In this document: positions 11,690 through 22,271 of the stretch, piece by piece | Layout: every line of letters begins with the position of its first letter | How positions within the stretch are numbered: position 1 is the stretch's first letter | DNA from: Siphonodentalium dalli | Taxonomy: Eukaryota; Mollusca; Scaphopoda; Gadilida; Siphonodentaliidae | Direction: 5' to 3' | DNA length: 64,000 nt | Assembly: GCA_032622095.1 (NCBI GenBank) | Contig: CP136069.1 | Coordinates: 17,933,326 to 17,997,325, forward strand | Program-made: the position numbers and the translations under genes | The notes under the pieces: model-generated | The model's database searches: none | What the model was told of the DNA's origin: nothing | What the model saw: only the letters and a program-made list of their open reading frames with translations

Positions 11690-12020
11690 CACTTGATTTT
11701 AAGGCCAATATAAGTGCGCGGGTGTCATGGAAACCCACTCAGGGTCGCTATTAACCCTCAAAATGCCGGCATCGACGAACATGTTCGCCGCGAAATGAAG
11801 CTAACAGCCCGGACCGCCCCTGCTGCGTCCAGGTGTGATTTTAGTATTCATATCTGTGCGAGGGTGAATATTAAAATCAAACCTGGACGCAGCAGGGGCG
11901 GTCCGGGCTGTTAGCTTCATTTCGCGGCGAACATTTTCGCCGATGCCGGCATTTTGAGGGTTAATAGCGACCCTGAGTGGGTTTCCATGACACCCCTGCA
12001 CTTATATTGGCCTTTAAATC
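11690..12020. repeat. Inverted pair of GGTCCGGG satellite units (hairpin), copy 1
   Basis: Bases from about 11698 to 11838 are mirrored at about 11868-12018, with a short central spacer. Shared blocks include TGTCATGGAAACCCACTCAG, ATTAACCCTCAAAATGCCGG, GCCGCGAAATGAAGCTAACA and GGACCGCCCCTGCTGCGTCC. The same unit is tandemly arranged, in one orientation, at 31565-32280. Short ORFs on both strands here arise from the hairpin. Confidence 0.88.
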
Positions 12021-12443
12021 ACTCATATAGTCCACATGGGGGGGTCCGGGATATATATCTTTATTAACCTCCATTAACGGAGAGCATACATCAATACATT
12101 GTATGTGTTGTATAAACGAATTGGGGCGTTTTGTACACATAAAGGTGAGCAAGGTCGTTTCGTATTTACAAACATGATATAGTATATATACAAACAATAT
12201 TTGAGCATAGAAAATGGGGGCAAATAAGTAACAACACTGAGTTCCCATAAATCACAGCCGTATGGTCTATGTACCATATTAGAGTTTGAGCACATTTAAA
12301 TAAGGAAAGTGTATGTCGCATGCGTATGGATGTAGATCCTATGTTCACTAAGTTGTGCTCCTTTTCATCCTCAAACATTGTAATGTCAACAAGGCTTGCT
12401 TTTCTGGCAGGCAGCAAGCACACGCAAGCAGTCGGTTATAGTT

Positions 12444-15400
12444 TTAACGGGCAATGTTTTGTAAAAGTTGGCATCCTTTGTACATAAATTTCGCGGCGAA
12501 TGTGATAATATCTCCCCAAGCGTTGATGACAGCGAGTGGAGTAACGAAGGCTGTGCCGCCGAGTAGGAAGTCACATAGATGGTTTTGCGAGAGAGAATCG
12601 ATAAACACAAAGCATTCTACTCCAAAGAAGTCAACGAAGATTGACCAGAAATTGTATCTCAACTGATGCATGGCTGGCGCATTACATATAAATAATACAT
12701 GTTCAATTTCGTTGTGATACGTAGATCTGCAGGCACCGCAATTCGAGTTGTTATTGAACATCGATCTATTCAACAGCCGTGCAAGATTTCTCAGTTCCTG
12801 GGAGTTTTCAGGGCGGCCAGCAAGTAATCTCCATATACTCCAGGTGGAGAGAGGATCGCTGTGAACGTTTAACATATGTACAAAAGTATCTGTGTTTGTA
12901 GCAGAATGCCATTTCAAGGAATAGGCGTTTCGAATAGTGTCTGTGATGATGCGCTTCCAGATAGCCTTCTCTGGGAAGAAGCCACTTTCAAGAAAAACTG
13001 TAAGAAATGAGTCAATGGCGTAGTGTTCAAGAATTTGGAGGATGTCAAGAACAAATCCTGATGTGTTGATATGGAAGAGTTTGTACCTGTAGAGGTTGTG
13101 AAGAAAAATTTTCAGCGGAGTATCCTTTGTAACAGGTAAGTGGATAAGTTCAGCCAGGAATGTTAGTTTCCGCATATGTAGTTGAAGATCCATTGGTAAA
13201 GTACCAAGGAGACTGAGTGATAGCCTCGTTCCTGCCCTCAGCGGGAGGTTTTGAATATGTTTGATGCACGTACGAAATGACTTCTCGATTTGGTTGATTG
13301 CCTGATCACTCGGTGTGTACAGGAGTTCGGAACCATATAAGGCCTTGGGAAGCACTATACGGTGTAGAAGCTTCTTCATTGTAACGGGTGTACACATTTG
13401 TAAGGCCTTCCGTCCAGCCATTGAAAAATATGATTTTCGCATGACGTCAGATACCAGCGAGGCACGGTTGGTACAATTGTTAAATTTGTGCTGCATTATG
13501 CCAAGATGGCGAGCTTCCGTAACTTCATCAAGTTTGTTTGTTCCAAGGAACCACGTCCTATCACGCTGTTCATGTTGAGTGCGCGTTTCATTGAAAACAA
13601 TGACGACACTTTTCTCTGTTGAGTATCTGAATCTCCACTTGATGCTGTAATCGAAACAGAGGCTCAATAGATGATCAAGGCCAGACTTGTGCAGAGACAT
13701 TAAGCAAATGTCGTCAGCAGTGGTTGGGGATGTGCAGTTTATATTTCCGATCCGGAGACCAAATCTCGACTGTTCTAGCTCAGTGAGAAGTTCATTAATG
13801 AACACCAAGTAAAAGAACGGCGAGGTCACTGATCCTTGGCGATTTCCTTGGCATATGGAAAATGGTTCTGACTGGCAGCCATTGTAGAGAACACGACTAG
13901 TACACTCCTCGTGCATGTTCTGAATTACACGAAGAATTTGGTCTTTAAAACCGAGGTTGTTGAGTTTGATGAGAAGTCCATCGTGCCACACTCGGTCGAA
14001 TGCCTTTTGAGAGTCTCAAAAGCAAACATAGAGTTTAGAACCATGGTCACATGCGAAGTGTATTGATTCTTCGACAACGAATGAATTCATGTTGCATCCC
14101 ACGTGTTTCTGGAATCCAAATTGGAGGCAATGTGGAAATTGTTGAAGGGTTTCCGATCTCAGTAATCGCGATAGAAGCACAGATTCGAACAGTTTATATA
14201 TTGAAGATAGAAGTGTAATCGCACGATAGCTGTCCGGATTGTGTTTAGGCTTGGGGTCTCCTTTATAAAGCGGAATGACGATCCCAAGTTTCATGCCGGT
14301 ATCCATTCAAATGCGATGATGCTGTTATAAAGTAAACACAGGACATCTACTAGCGATTCAGGCGCATACATAAAGTGTTCATTTACAACGTCGTCATGGC
14401 CACCTGCCTTATTTCTCTTCATTGCTCGAATTGCAGTAGATACTTCCGCGTTTGATATTATTTCGCAGAATATATCATCGTCATAATTTGCATGCGATTT
14501 AGACATGAGCAACCGAAGTTCGTTACATACTATTTTCTCAACTGAAGGGGCTTGGTGTGGGTCGGCACTATATAACTGTTGAAAGTAGTTTTTCCATCCC
14601 TGGGATAGAATATCAGGTTCATGGCATAACCCGGATCCAAAATCTATTCCTGTTGCAATTTTATCTTTTTTAGAATTATCCTTCGTCATACGCCAGAAAT
14701 CTGATGAATTCAGATTGGCGGCGGACTCGATGTCCAAGAGGACTTGCTTCTCGTACTGATGTACTGCGTTCCGAATGGTCCGTCTAAATATACGTTTGGC
14801 GTCTTTGTATGCACAATATGATTCGCATAATTCAGAATGTTGCTTCCCGTCCGCTATCCAAAGCGCCCGAGTTGACTTTACCTTTACGTGAAGTTCAGAA
14901 AGGTGAGAGTTCCAGTATGGCTTCCTAAACTTGTAGAATTTTCGTTCACCGGCCGCACGATCGGAAGCGTTATGGAGTAATGCCACAAGTTCAGCATACA
15001 ACTGTTGAATGTCCCTTTCGTGTCGAATGGGTTTATGTCGCATTTCTACACATGCGTAATGTAACAGTGTTTGATAAGCCACAATGTCGATATTTTTCCA
15101 GCTGTATAATTTACGATGATACTCGGGAGAAATCCGCATAGGTTGGCACTGGAAGCTAAGCTTGCATCTCACAGGCAAATGGTTAGACACATTTAATGAG
15201 TTATCGTCGATTATGGAAGAGTTTGCGATAGCATGATTTAGTAGTTCAGGAACCAGTATGTGATCAATGAGAGAAGGGGTGGCTACTGTTGCGAATGGGC
15301 TAAATGTGTATCTGGGGCCAGTGCACACCCGTGTGGTCGTCGTGGACATCATTTCTGCACGTGAAAGAAATTCACCGAGCATCATTGTTCGCGAGACGTG

Positions 15401-15925
15401 AGTGGCTAGTGTTCCGCTGTTATCGGGACCTGGCCAGTGTGCATTAAAGTCACCCATCAGGATAACGGGTCCCTGTTGTGATAGAAAATCGGTGTAGTCT
15501 TCCAGTGACTTCAGACTGTCGCCAAAATAATCATCTGAGTGGTTGGTACTCGGTAAGTATATCTGCACTACACTAATATTTACATCATCAGAGAGTTTGA
15601 GTTGGACTCCGATAAAGCGCTCTTCTTGTAAGTCAATGATCGTACACCTTGAGAATAGGTCATCTCTAATAAGTATCGCAACTCCGTCCCGCGTGAAAGA
15701 ACCGCCATTTTTTGTGACAATTTTTCTGCCAGGTTTGGAAATGACACTGTGTGAATGGCTTAGATCATTCAACGAGGACGTATTTTCTTCATTCAGCCAG
15801 TGTTCTGACACACCCACAAAGCTATAGTTATTTGCTGCTATAAGTTTGGAGAGGTAGAACTGTGACGTTGAGAAACCTGTCATGTTCCACGTTAAAAATT
15901 CAAGTTCATGTGTCTGTGTTCCCAT
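12444..15925 (-). pseudogene. LINE ORF2, copy 1 (endonuclease-reverse transcriptase; frameshifted, in-frame UGA)
   Basis: The probable start is ATG 15925 (MGTQTHELEFLTWNM), because the endonuclease begins right after it and it overlaps the ORF1 stop by 20 nt. Endonuclease motifs in order are TWNM, SEHW, GDFNAHW and IDHILV, then SNH where most relatives have SDH. Reverse-transcriptase motifs are YRAITLLSSIYKLFE, FGFQ, motif A (FD in KAFDRVWHDG), motif B (QGNRQGSVTSP) and motif C (TADDICL). A C-terminal knuckle reads CGACRSTYHNEIEHVLFIC. Two lesions are visible: a 4-bp deletion at about 14293 relative to copy 2, which shifts the frame, and a UGA at 14016-14018 just before motif A (after KLYVCF). 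The role would be nicking target DNA and copying the element RNA. Confidence 0.9.
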
Positions 15926-18125
15926 TGTTGTTTCGCTGAGGTGGTTCGTTGTGCCATGGTCTGGCAACAATTCCTTTCGGCCAAAAGTTTTGCTCATACA
16001 ATCGGTCCAACTCTCCCACAGGAATATGGACACGAGCGGATTGTGTCCCTTGTCTCGAGCTGGATATGAGACGAACAAACGTTGGATGCACACCTCTGTT
16101 GTTAAAGAAGTTCCAAATATCTACTTCTTTTGAGCTTGTAGAGATACGTCCAATGAATATTTTGCGTGTTTTCTTGGCTTGTCGAAAGGGCACGCCTTTA
16201 AAGCCAGACAATCCATCATCGTGTTTGGATCTGTCACCTCTGCCAGAAATATCAGGGACAGGAGAATAATGTGTGTTTGTCATGATGGTCACAGAATCCA
16301 AATAGGATAGCACGGGTGCGTGCTGCACGTCGGGATCAGGGTTGTGCAGATCGGGGTCGTCCTGACCATTTACATGCGATGAGGTATCTCTGTCTTTCTG
16401 ATGATCCGAGATTGAGATAAACTGAATACTATTAGCATCAACCTCGTTTTGTGACTGTGGAAGTAAAGCGTCTGATTTCTCGGGGCGTTGTATATCATTG
16501 CCGTGTTTTAATGAGTTAATATTGTCACATTCTGAATTTATGACTGGTTCATTTGGTGTTGATGTACATGGTTGAATATCAGAAGGCTTAACAACTGGTG
16601 ACGACTTTGACTTTTGTGGTTTGGAGACGATTTCTCTGAGGATCTGACTCATGTCGTTAGACCAGTTTATCGGGGAGGAGAAATGTCCCGTTGTAGAGCT
16701 TTTATCTTCGCGTGAAGGCGACGTGGAACGTCGGTCATCACTGGATTTCTCGCGATTAGGTTCTTTCTCGGATGAGTCCTTTAGAGTTGCAGGATTTTTG
16801 CTACTATTCGCTTGTGGTTCCCCAATAGGTGATAATGAACTATTAGTTGACATATCAGGGGCTTTCCATAGTAGATCGACTGAGTTGTTTGATTGTGTTC
16901 TAACACAGGATTGAACAAATGAGCCAAGTGTGTTATACTTAGTGACAGTATCTTGGGCAAGTAGTTCGAACATTGTGGAAAGGTGTCGCTGCACTCCTTC
17001 TATGTGTTGCTTTGTAGTCGCAGCTGATGACGCACATTTGTTATTGACAGCCGCTAGTCGTTTGTCTATAGAATCGTTCTTAACAAATGTTCTGACCATC
17101 TCACTGACTTTATTTCTGGCCGACTGAACGAAATTATCATAGTCTTCAGTTGTGGATTTGGCATTCTGTTCCAGTGTTTTGATGCGATGTCTCAAATTGT
17201 CTATGCCTGAACATTTCTCGTCTCTCATTCGTTCAAGACCGAGACAGACTTCGGTTACGTTGCCGATTGTACTTCCTATCGACTTAGAGTTAGAGTTGCA
17301 TTTGGAACTGATCACTTGCAAACTTTTTTCGATGTCGACTATTTTATTGTTAGTGTCTGTCTGATTGTCCGTGATTGATTTTATTGAGGTTGTTATTGAT
17401 TGAAAGTCTGCCGACCATTTCTTCTCACGTTCAATGTTGTTCTTTTTCATCAATGTCAAGTCTGTCAGTACTTCCGTCAGTTTTTCTTCAACGATTAATG
17501 AATTACAGTTGTTATGTTGAGAGGAAGTCTCCACATTACTTCTTTGGGTCACTGATTTGGATCCATTGTTTATTTTCGTCATAGCGTCGCGGATCACGTT
17601 CATGGATTCGCCAAGGATGAATTGCACTATATTATATATGTCAATGGCGTATTTATCACAGTTCGGCTTACCGGAGTCGCGTTGGAATCTTTGCTTCAGT
17701 TTATATTGGTTGAGGTCTTCAGAATGAAGTCGGGCTTCAACAAACGCTGAGTGTCTCAGAGAATTTAGACCTGTTTCATCGGGAACGGCGATTAACAATT
17801 CTTTGATGAAAGATTCTTTTGGGAGGCACAGAAGATTCCGAATTGGCACCGACTCGGTTGCGGCGTATTGAGCACACGAATCGACATACTGAGCACTATG
17901 AGTTGCTCTATAACTTGTCCCAGCAGGGCTACCCTGATGGTCTACTGGTGACTGACAGCGAAGCTGTTGGGGACGAATTTTTGGCTTCACAACTTGCTGT
18001 TTGCTTAGAGTTTGTTCTGAACACTTGGTTCTGTTTAAATTGTGTGATTCGCCTGGTAGTTGGAGATGTTCAAAATCATCGAGACCATTGAGGACTCGAT
18101 CAGATTGTGTGAGTACTCCTTCCAT
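15906..18125 (-). CDS. LINE ORF1 protein, copy 1 (coiled coil plus RRM-like), intact 739 aa
   Basis: An uninterrupted 739-codon frame starting MEGVLTQSDRVLNG. Roughly residues 215-395 are heptad-rich and charged (KLTEVLTDLTLMKKNNIERE and following), as expected for a trimerising coiled coil. Residues about 430-520 are Ser-, Asn- and Asp-rich and look disordered. Residues 652-724 form an RRM-like fold (RKIFIGRISTS at the start, FWPKGIVARPW at the end), seen in ORF1 of many invertebrate LINEs. The likely role is binding element RNA into a particle. Its stop overlaps the ORF2 ATG by 20 nt (ATG 15925, stop 15906-15908), suggesting termination-reinitiation. This is the better ORF1 of the pair; copy 2 carries a nonsense codon at residue 712. 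Confidence 0.9.
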   Translation of the reverse strand: MEGVLTQSDRVLNGLDDFEHLQLPGESHNLNRTKCSEQTLSKQQVVKPKIRPQQLRCQSPVDHQGSPAGTSYRATHSAQYVDSCAQYAATESVPIRNLLCLPKESFIKELLIAVPDETGLNSLRHSAFVEARLHSEDLNQYKLKQRFQRDSGKPNCDKYAIDIYNIVQFILGESMNVIRDAMTKINNGSKSVTQRSNVETSSQHNNCNSLIVEEKLTEVLTDLTLMKKNNIEREKKWSADFQSITTSIKSITDNQTDTNNKIVDIEKSLQVISSKCNSNSKSIGSTIGNVTEVCLGLERMRDEKCSGIDNLRHRIKTLEQNAKSTTEDYDNFVQSARNKVSEMVRTFVKNDSIDKRLAAVNNKCASSAATTKQHIEGVQRHLSTMFELLAQDTVTKYNTLGSFVQSCVRTQSNNSVDLLWKAPDMSTNSSLSPIGEPQANSSKNPATLKDSSEKEPNREKSSDDRRSTSPSREDKSSTTGHFSSPINWSNDMSQILREIVSKPQKSKSSPVVKPSDIQPCTSTPNEPVINSECDNINSLKHGNDIQRPEKSDALLPQSQNEVDANSIQFISISDHQKDRDTSSHVNGQDDPDLHNPDPDVQHAPVLSYLDSVTIMTNTHYSPVPDISGRGDRSKHDDGLSGFKGVPFRQAKKTRKIFIGRISTSSKEVDIWNFFNNRGVHPTFVRLISSSRQGTQSARVHIPVGELDRLYEQNFWPKGIVARPWHNEPPQRNNNGNTDT

Positions 18126-20057
18126 TGTTTCAGTGCAGAGTTTGAGAAACTATTTCCATATTGCGTTGTCAGTAACGACTTATAACAGGTGCAGCTGACA
18201 GCGACCGAATTTGATAATTGTCGCTTTTCGAACAATCACACACGCGTGTGGCGGTCGTAAATAAATTGGTTTGCGAAACCAGTGTCCTGGGTAGGCCGAG
18301 TAATTGATAACGGACGGCGTTCACTGTTTGATTTCGTGTCGGGTTGCCAGTTTCTTGCCTACATGTGGCCGATAACGATTTGCCAGCATGTTGGAACTGG
18401 GTTGCCTGTACCGGTCGGTAGCGACCGACTGCTGGAAAATATGCCAACACGGCGCCGGTACCGGCCGGTTTCAGCTTCCGTCACCTCACTGCTTCCTATG
18501 AGATGAATAAATATAAACTCTTCAATGCAGTTGCATGCTATAATGTCAGAATATGTCACATAATTCTGTATTGTAGTGATTTACTCGAAAATAATACGAG
18601 GTGAATTTTGTGTCGGATTGCCGGCTTCTTGCCTACTTATGGCCGATGCCGACAGCCTGCACGAAAGATTTGCAATCATGTTGGTACCGGTATGTTTACT
18701 GGGTATGTACTCCAAAGTACCTGGTTATTTTGGTAACCCAAAGTACCGAGACAGGTACAACAGCGTACCAACATATTGGTACTCCACACGGGACAAGTAT
18801 ATAACCTACGTAGGTAAGTCAGGGAACCCGGTGTTTTAACAGTGTACATGCAACTTGCATGCAACATATACAAATCGCATGGAATAAAGTACAGACAAAC
18901 TGTACCCAGTATTATATAATCTTCCTGATTTAAGGATTCACGCCGTTATCCCGAATGTTCTTTATACACACATAAATTAGTTTTTAAATATGAATTAAAT
19001 ATATTTTACTCTGGATAGACCTCAGTATTCCCCAACATCAAACGTACGTTGCCCATTAATTTGTGTCTTCGCAATAAAGCATTCAATCATCTCATATGAA
19101 CTGCCACATAACGGTACGTAGTCGGAATTAGGAATGATAATACGGTAACTTAATATAGATCACAATCCCGGAGGTTTCATTTATTCGGGATAAATAAATA
19201 TAGCATATACACATACAGCATTTTTAAAATGTGTTTTCATTCGTACTGAAGAGAAAGTTTATTTTTACCATTTATATAAATAAACTAACAGTGAACGCTC
19301 TTTATTGTTCCAACGTCACTAATATCAATGGTACTTATATGTATATGGTAAATATAAAGAGTATTTGTCATACGAACTAGAGGAAACACTTGAGTCTGAT
19401 TGCATGCGACAGTACCGGCGTACGGTTTATTTGTGGCCGCTAACTAACACCGGAGCAATAGCCATGCGGGATGTGTATTGTGCGCCTTACTTCAAAGTAC
19501 CGACCACTCAACACGTCAGGTCAAGAGTTACAGTGATGTGAAACAATGCGGTAGGGTGATCAAATAGAAATGGAGAATATCTTGCTCAATGTAGTTAATT
19601 TTTTTCTAATTATCATATCCTAATTGAGAACACGCACCGTCGTTCTTATATATTAATTAAATGCAGTGACTCTTATTTTGGACCCATCTAAATTTCTAAA
19701 AGTACATTAATTTAATTGACTTAACATGGTAAAGGTGATGAATCCACTTTCATGAATGGATTGATCGCCAAAATATGCAGTTACATAAAATTTCAAACAA
19801 AAATCTGAGGTCCACCGGTTTCTGTGGATATATATAAACAAAAACTATTTTTTTCTCTCTCTCAAGGGTCGGGAATCTTGGCTAAACCTGGAATGGTTCA
19901 CCATTACAATTTGACGATTTTTGCAAGACAACACGGGTTGATATGTGTGAAATATTTATTCAAACGAAATATATGGTAACAATGAACAAAAACAATATAC
20001 ACTCATGCACGTCTATATGTTTATCATCTCAAAGATGCACAGTCAGATATGACACTA
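18126..20057 (-). other. L element copy 1 leader region with internal direct repeats
   Basis: A block of about 80 bp (TTGCCAGTTTCTTGCCTACA and following, at 18345) recurs in diverged form at about 18617 (TTGCCGGCTTCTTGCCTACT), like promoter monomers of LINE leaders. GGTACCGG words are frequent. Copy 1 lacks 16 bp at about 18380 that copy 2 has (CCTGCACGAAAG between two GATT words), a deletion of the slippage type. One copy of the dispersed TTTCACATCAC repeat lies at 19533-19598. Short ORFs here are not convincing. No independent 5' end mark was found. Confidence 0.6.
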
Positions 20058-20364
20058 AGTTAATAAAATATTCTACGTTAATTTCCAGCTGACCACGCAG
20101 AAGAAAAACTTTCTACTTCAAATCACCATCACGTAAGGCACACTGTTACGGAAATAAATAAAAACATTAATATGTTTTACGTTGAAGGATGTAGGATAAT
20201 ATCACAAATGGCAACATAAGTTTGAACGCTCTTTATAATGTCACGTCATAAATAATTGGGAATTCCGCTGCGAACGCAAACGGAGCGACGATTTCTATCG
20301 GATGGAAAATAGGAGTATTTTCGGTCCGATACAAATCGGAGGCATTCGGAGCGTCAGAATAGTT

Positions 20365-21464
20365 CCAATCCGCGAAAAAGGCGATGTACGCATTACTCAA
20401 TAAAGCCCGTTATAATAAGCTCACTGTGAAAAGTATCCTGGAGATCTACGAAAAATCGATTGTACCAATCATGAATTATGGAGCGGAGGTGTGGGGCTAT
20501 GAAAACCTAACATGCTTTGAAAAACTGGAATTATGGTTCATGAAATTCGCACTTAAACTGAAAAAGTCCACACCGAATGCTTTCATTTATGGGGAACTTG
20601 GAATGTGTCCCATAACAGTGAAAATCAAAACCCGTTCCCTCTCGTATTGGGCTAAGCTAATCTCTATGCCGACTAATAGATTACCTCTTATGTTGTATTA
20701 TGTTATGTATTGTTTATATTGTGATAACGTTTTTAATAATTCATTGATTATTGGTATTCGAGATACCCTTAATTGCCTCGGTATGAGTATTGTCTGGACC
20801 AACCAACAAGTTCTAAGCATAAAAAGCTTTAACCGCACAATTTCTGGCAAACTACGCGACGTATACATACAGGAATGGTGGACCACAATATATAAATCAA
20901 GCAAGTACGCATTTTACCGGATTATAAAGCCAAACTTAGAAACAGAGAATTATCTAACCCTAGATGATAACAGATCAGTTAACTATATTATGGCTTTCCG
21001 GACGAGAAACCACAAACTCCCTATAGAACATGGTACTTGGACAAATACGGATTACTCAGACCGAATTTGCACACTGTGTAATCTTGAAATCGGCGACGAA
21101 TATCACATGGTAATGAAATGTAGGGAACTTAATGAACTTAGAATAAAATACCTACTACTACTACCAGAGACCTAACACTCACAAACTAGCCGCTCTTTTC
21201 AACTCCCGAAATCAAAAGACAGTTAAAAATCTATCAGTTTTTATTAAGAAGATCCTAGAAATATTCAGGTCCGCCTGAGGCTTATTACCATCCGCCTGAC
21301 ATATTGAAACAACCGAATACCGTCCAACATTTCTATATTCTATTATTATGCCATATATAATATATACATGTATACCTGTACTGAAATATATTGTATATTA
21401 TGTCCATATATATCTGTAATGTCTTAATTTGACGATTAGAATAAACTAATTGAATTGAATTGAA
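20365..21464 (+). pseudogene. 5'-truncated LINE RT C-terminal fragment, X copy 2 (ORF 20384-21175)
   Basis: Same element as at 10540-11639, with the same truncation point, 263-codon frame, Cys-Cys-His-Cys knuckle and TTGAATTGAATTG tail. It differs from copy 1 at two codons near the start (Met15 to Val, Asp22 to Glu). It shares its insertion with the other X copies, so it predates the duplication. Confidence 0.82.
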
Positions 21465-21514
21465 CCGCATGCATGTGTGGGTGCCCGTGCATTTCTATTT
21501 GATTTTCCGTCCGA

Positions 21515-21845
21515 CACTTGATTTTAAGGCCAATATAAGTGCGCGGGTGTCATGGAAACCCACTCAGGGTCGCTATTAACCCTCAAAATGCCGGCATCGA
21601 CGAACATGTTCGCCGCGAAATGAAGCTAACAGCCCGGACCGCCCCTGCTGCGTCCAGGTGTGATTTTAGTATTCATATCTGTGCGAGGGTGAATATTAAA
21701 ATCAAACCTGGACGCAGCAGGGGCGGTCCGGGCTGTTAGCTTCATTTCGCGGCGAACATTTTCGCCGATGCCGGCATTTTGAGGGTTAATAGCGACCCTG
21801 AGTGGGTTTCCATGACACCCCTGCACTTATATTGGCCTTTAAATC
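21515..21845. repeat. Inverted pair of GGTCCGGG satellite units, copy 2
   Basis: Identical in layout to 11690-12020: a long hairpin with a short spacer, whose right end runs into L copy 2. Confidence 0.88.
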
Positions 21846-22271
21846 ACTCATATATATAGTCCACATGGGGGGTCCGGGATATATATCTTTATTAACCTCC
21901 ATTAACGGAGAGCATACATCAATACATTGTATGTGTTGTATAAACGAATTGGGGCGTTTTGTACACATAAAGGTGAGCAAGGTCGTTTCGTATTTACAAA
22001 CATGATATAGTATATATACAAACAATATTTGAGCATAGAAAATGGGGGCAAATAAGTAACAACACTGAGTTCCCATAAATCACAGCCGTATGGTCTATGT
22101 ACCATATTAGAGTTTGAGCACATTTAAATAAGGAAAGTGTATGTCGCATGCGTATGGATGTAGATCCTATGTTCACTAAGTTGTGCTCCTTTTCATCCTC
22201 AAACATTGTAATGTCAACAAGGCTTGCTGTTCTGGCAGGCAGCAAGCACACGCAAGCAGTCGGTTATAGTT

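Larger units (their letters stand above)
10233..12052. repeat. X segment, copy 1 of 3
   Basis: About 1.82 kb, almost identical to 20058-21880 and 29900-31718. It contains a plus-strand 5'-truncated LINE (about 10540-11639) followed by an inverted pair of satellite units. Its left edge abuts an older LINE remnant. Its right edge (TCCGGGAT) abuts the 3' end of the minus-strand L element. Confidence 0.9.
12053..20057 (-). mobile_element. L element copy 1: near full-length two-ORF LINE
   Basis: An 8.0-kb minus-strand non-LTR retrotransposon. Reading 5' to 3' on the minus strand there is a long leader with internal repeats, ORF1 (18125-15906), ORF2 (15925-12444) and a 3' UTR of about 390 bp. The 3' UTR ends GGTTAATAAAGATATATAT directly against the satellite word CCCGGA, so a polyadenylation-like AATAAA sits at the very end. 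The ORF1 RRM-like domain and the APE-type endonuclease plus reverse transcriptase place it in the CR1/Jockey-like group. The 5' boundary is inferred from where X copy 2 begins and was not seen independently. Confidence 0.85.
20058..21880. repeat. X segment, copy 2 of 3
   Basis: Offset 9,825 bases from copy 1 and nearly identical to it. It is flanked on the left by the 5' end of L copy 1 and on the right by the 3' end of L copy 2. It includes an extra TATA in the TCATATATATAGTCC stretch at about 21850. Confidence 0.9.

Noticed and set aside
11714-12001. 66-codon ORFs on both strands with nearly the same protein
   Set aside because: Both come from the inverted satellite pair, so each strand reads the same sequence.
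14016-14018. Selenocysteine or programmed readthrough at the shared UGA
   Set aside because: No supporting element is visible, and simple inactivation before duplication explains it. It is kept only as a question in the findings.
15543-18198. Many 65-106-codon plus-strand ORFs opposite the LINE ORFs
   Set aside because: Antisense shadows of ORF1 and ORF2, repeated in both L copies without independent signatures.
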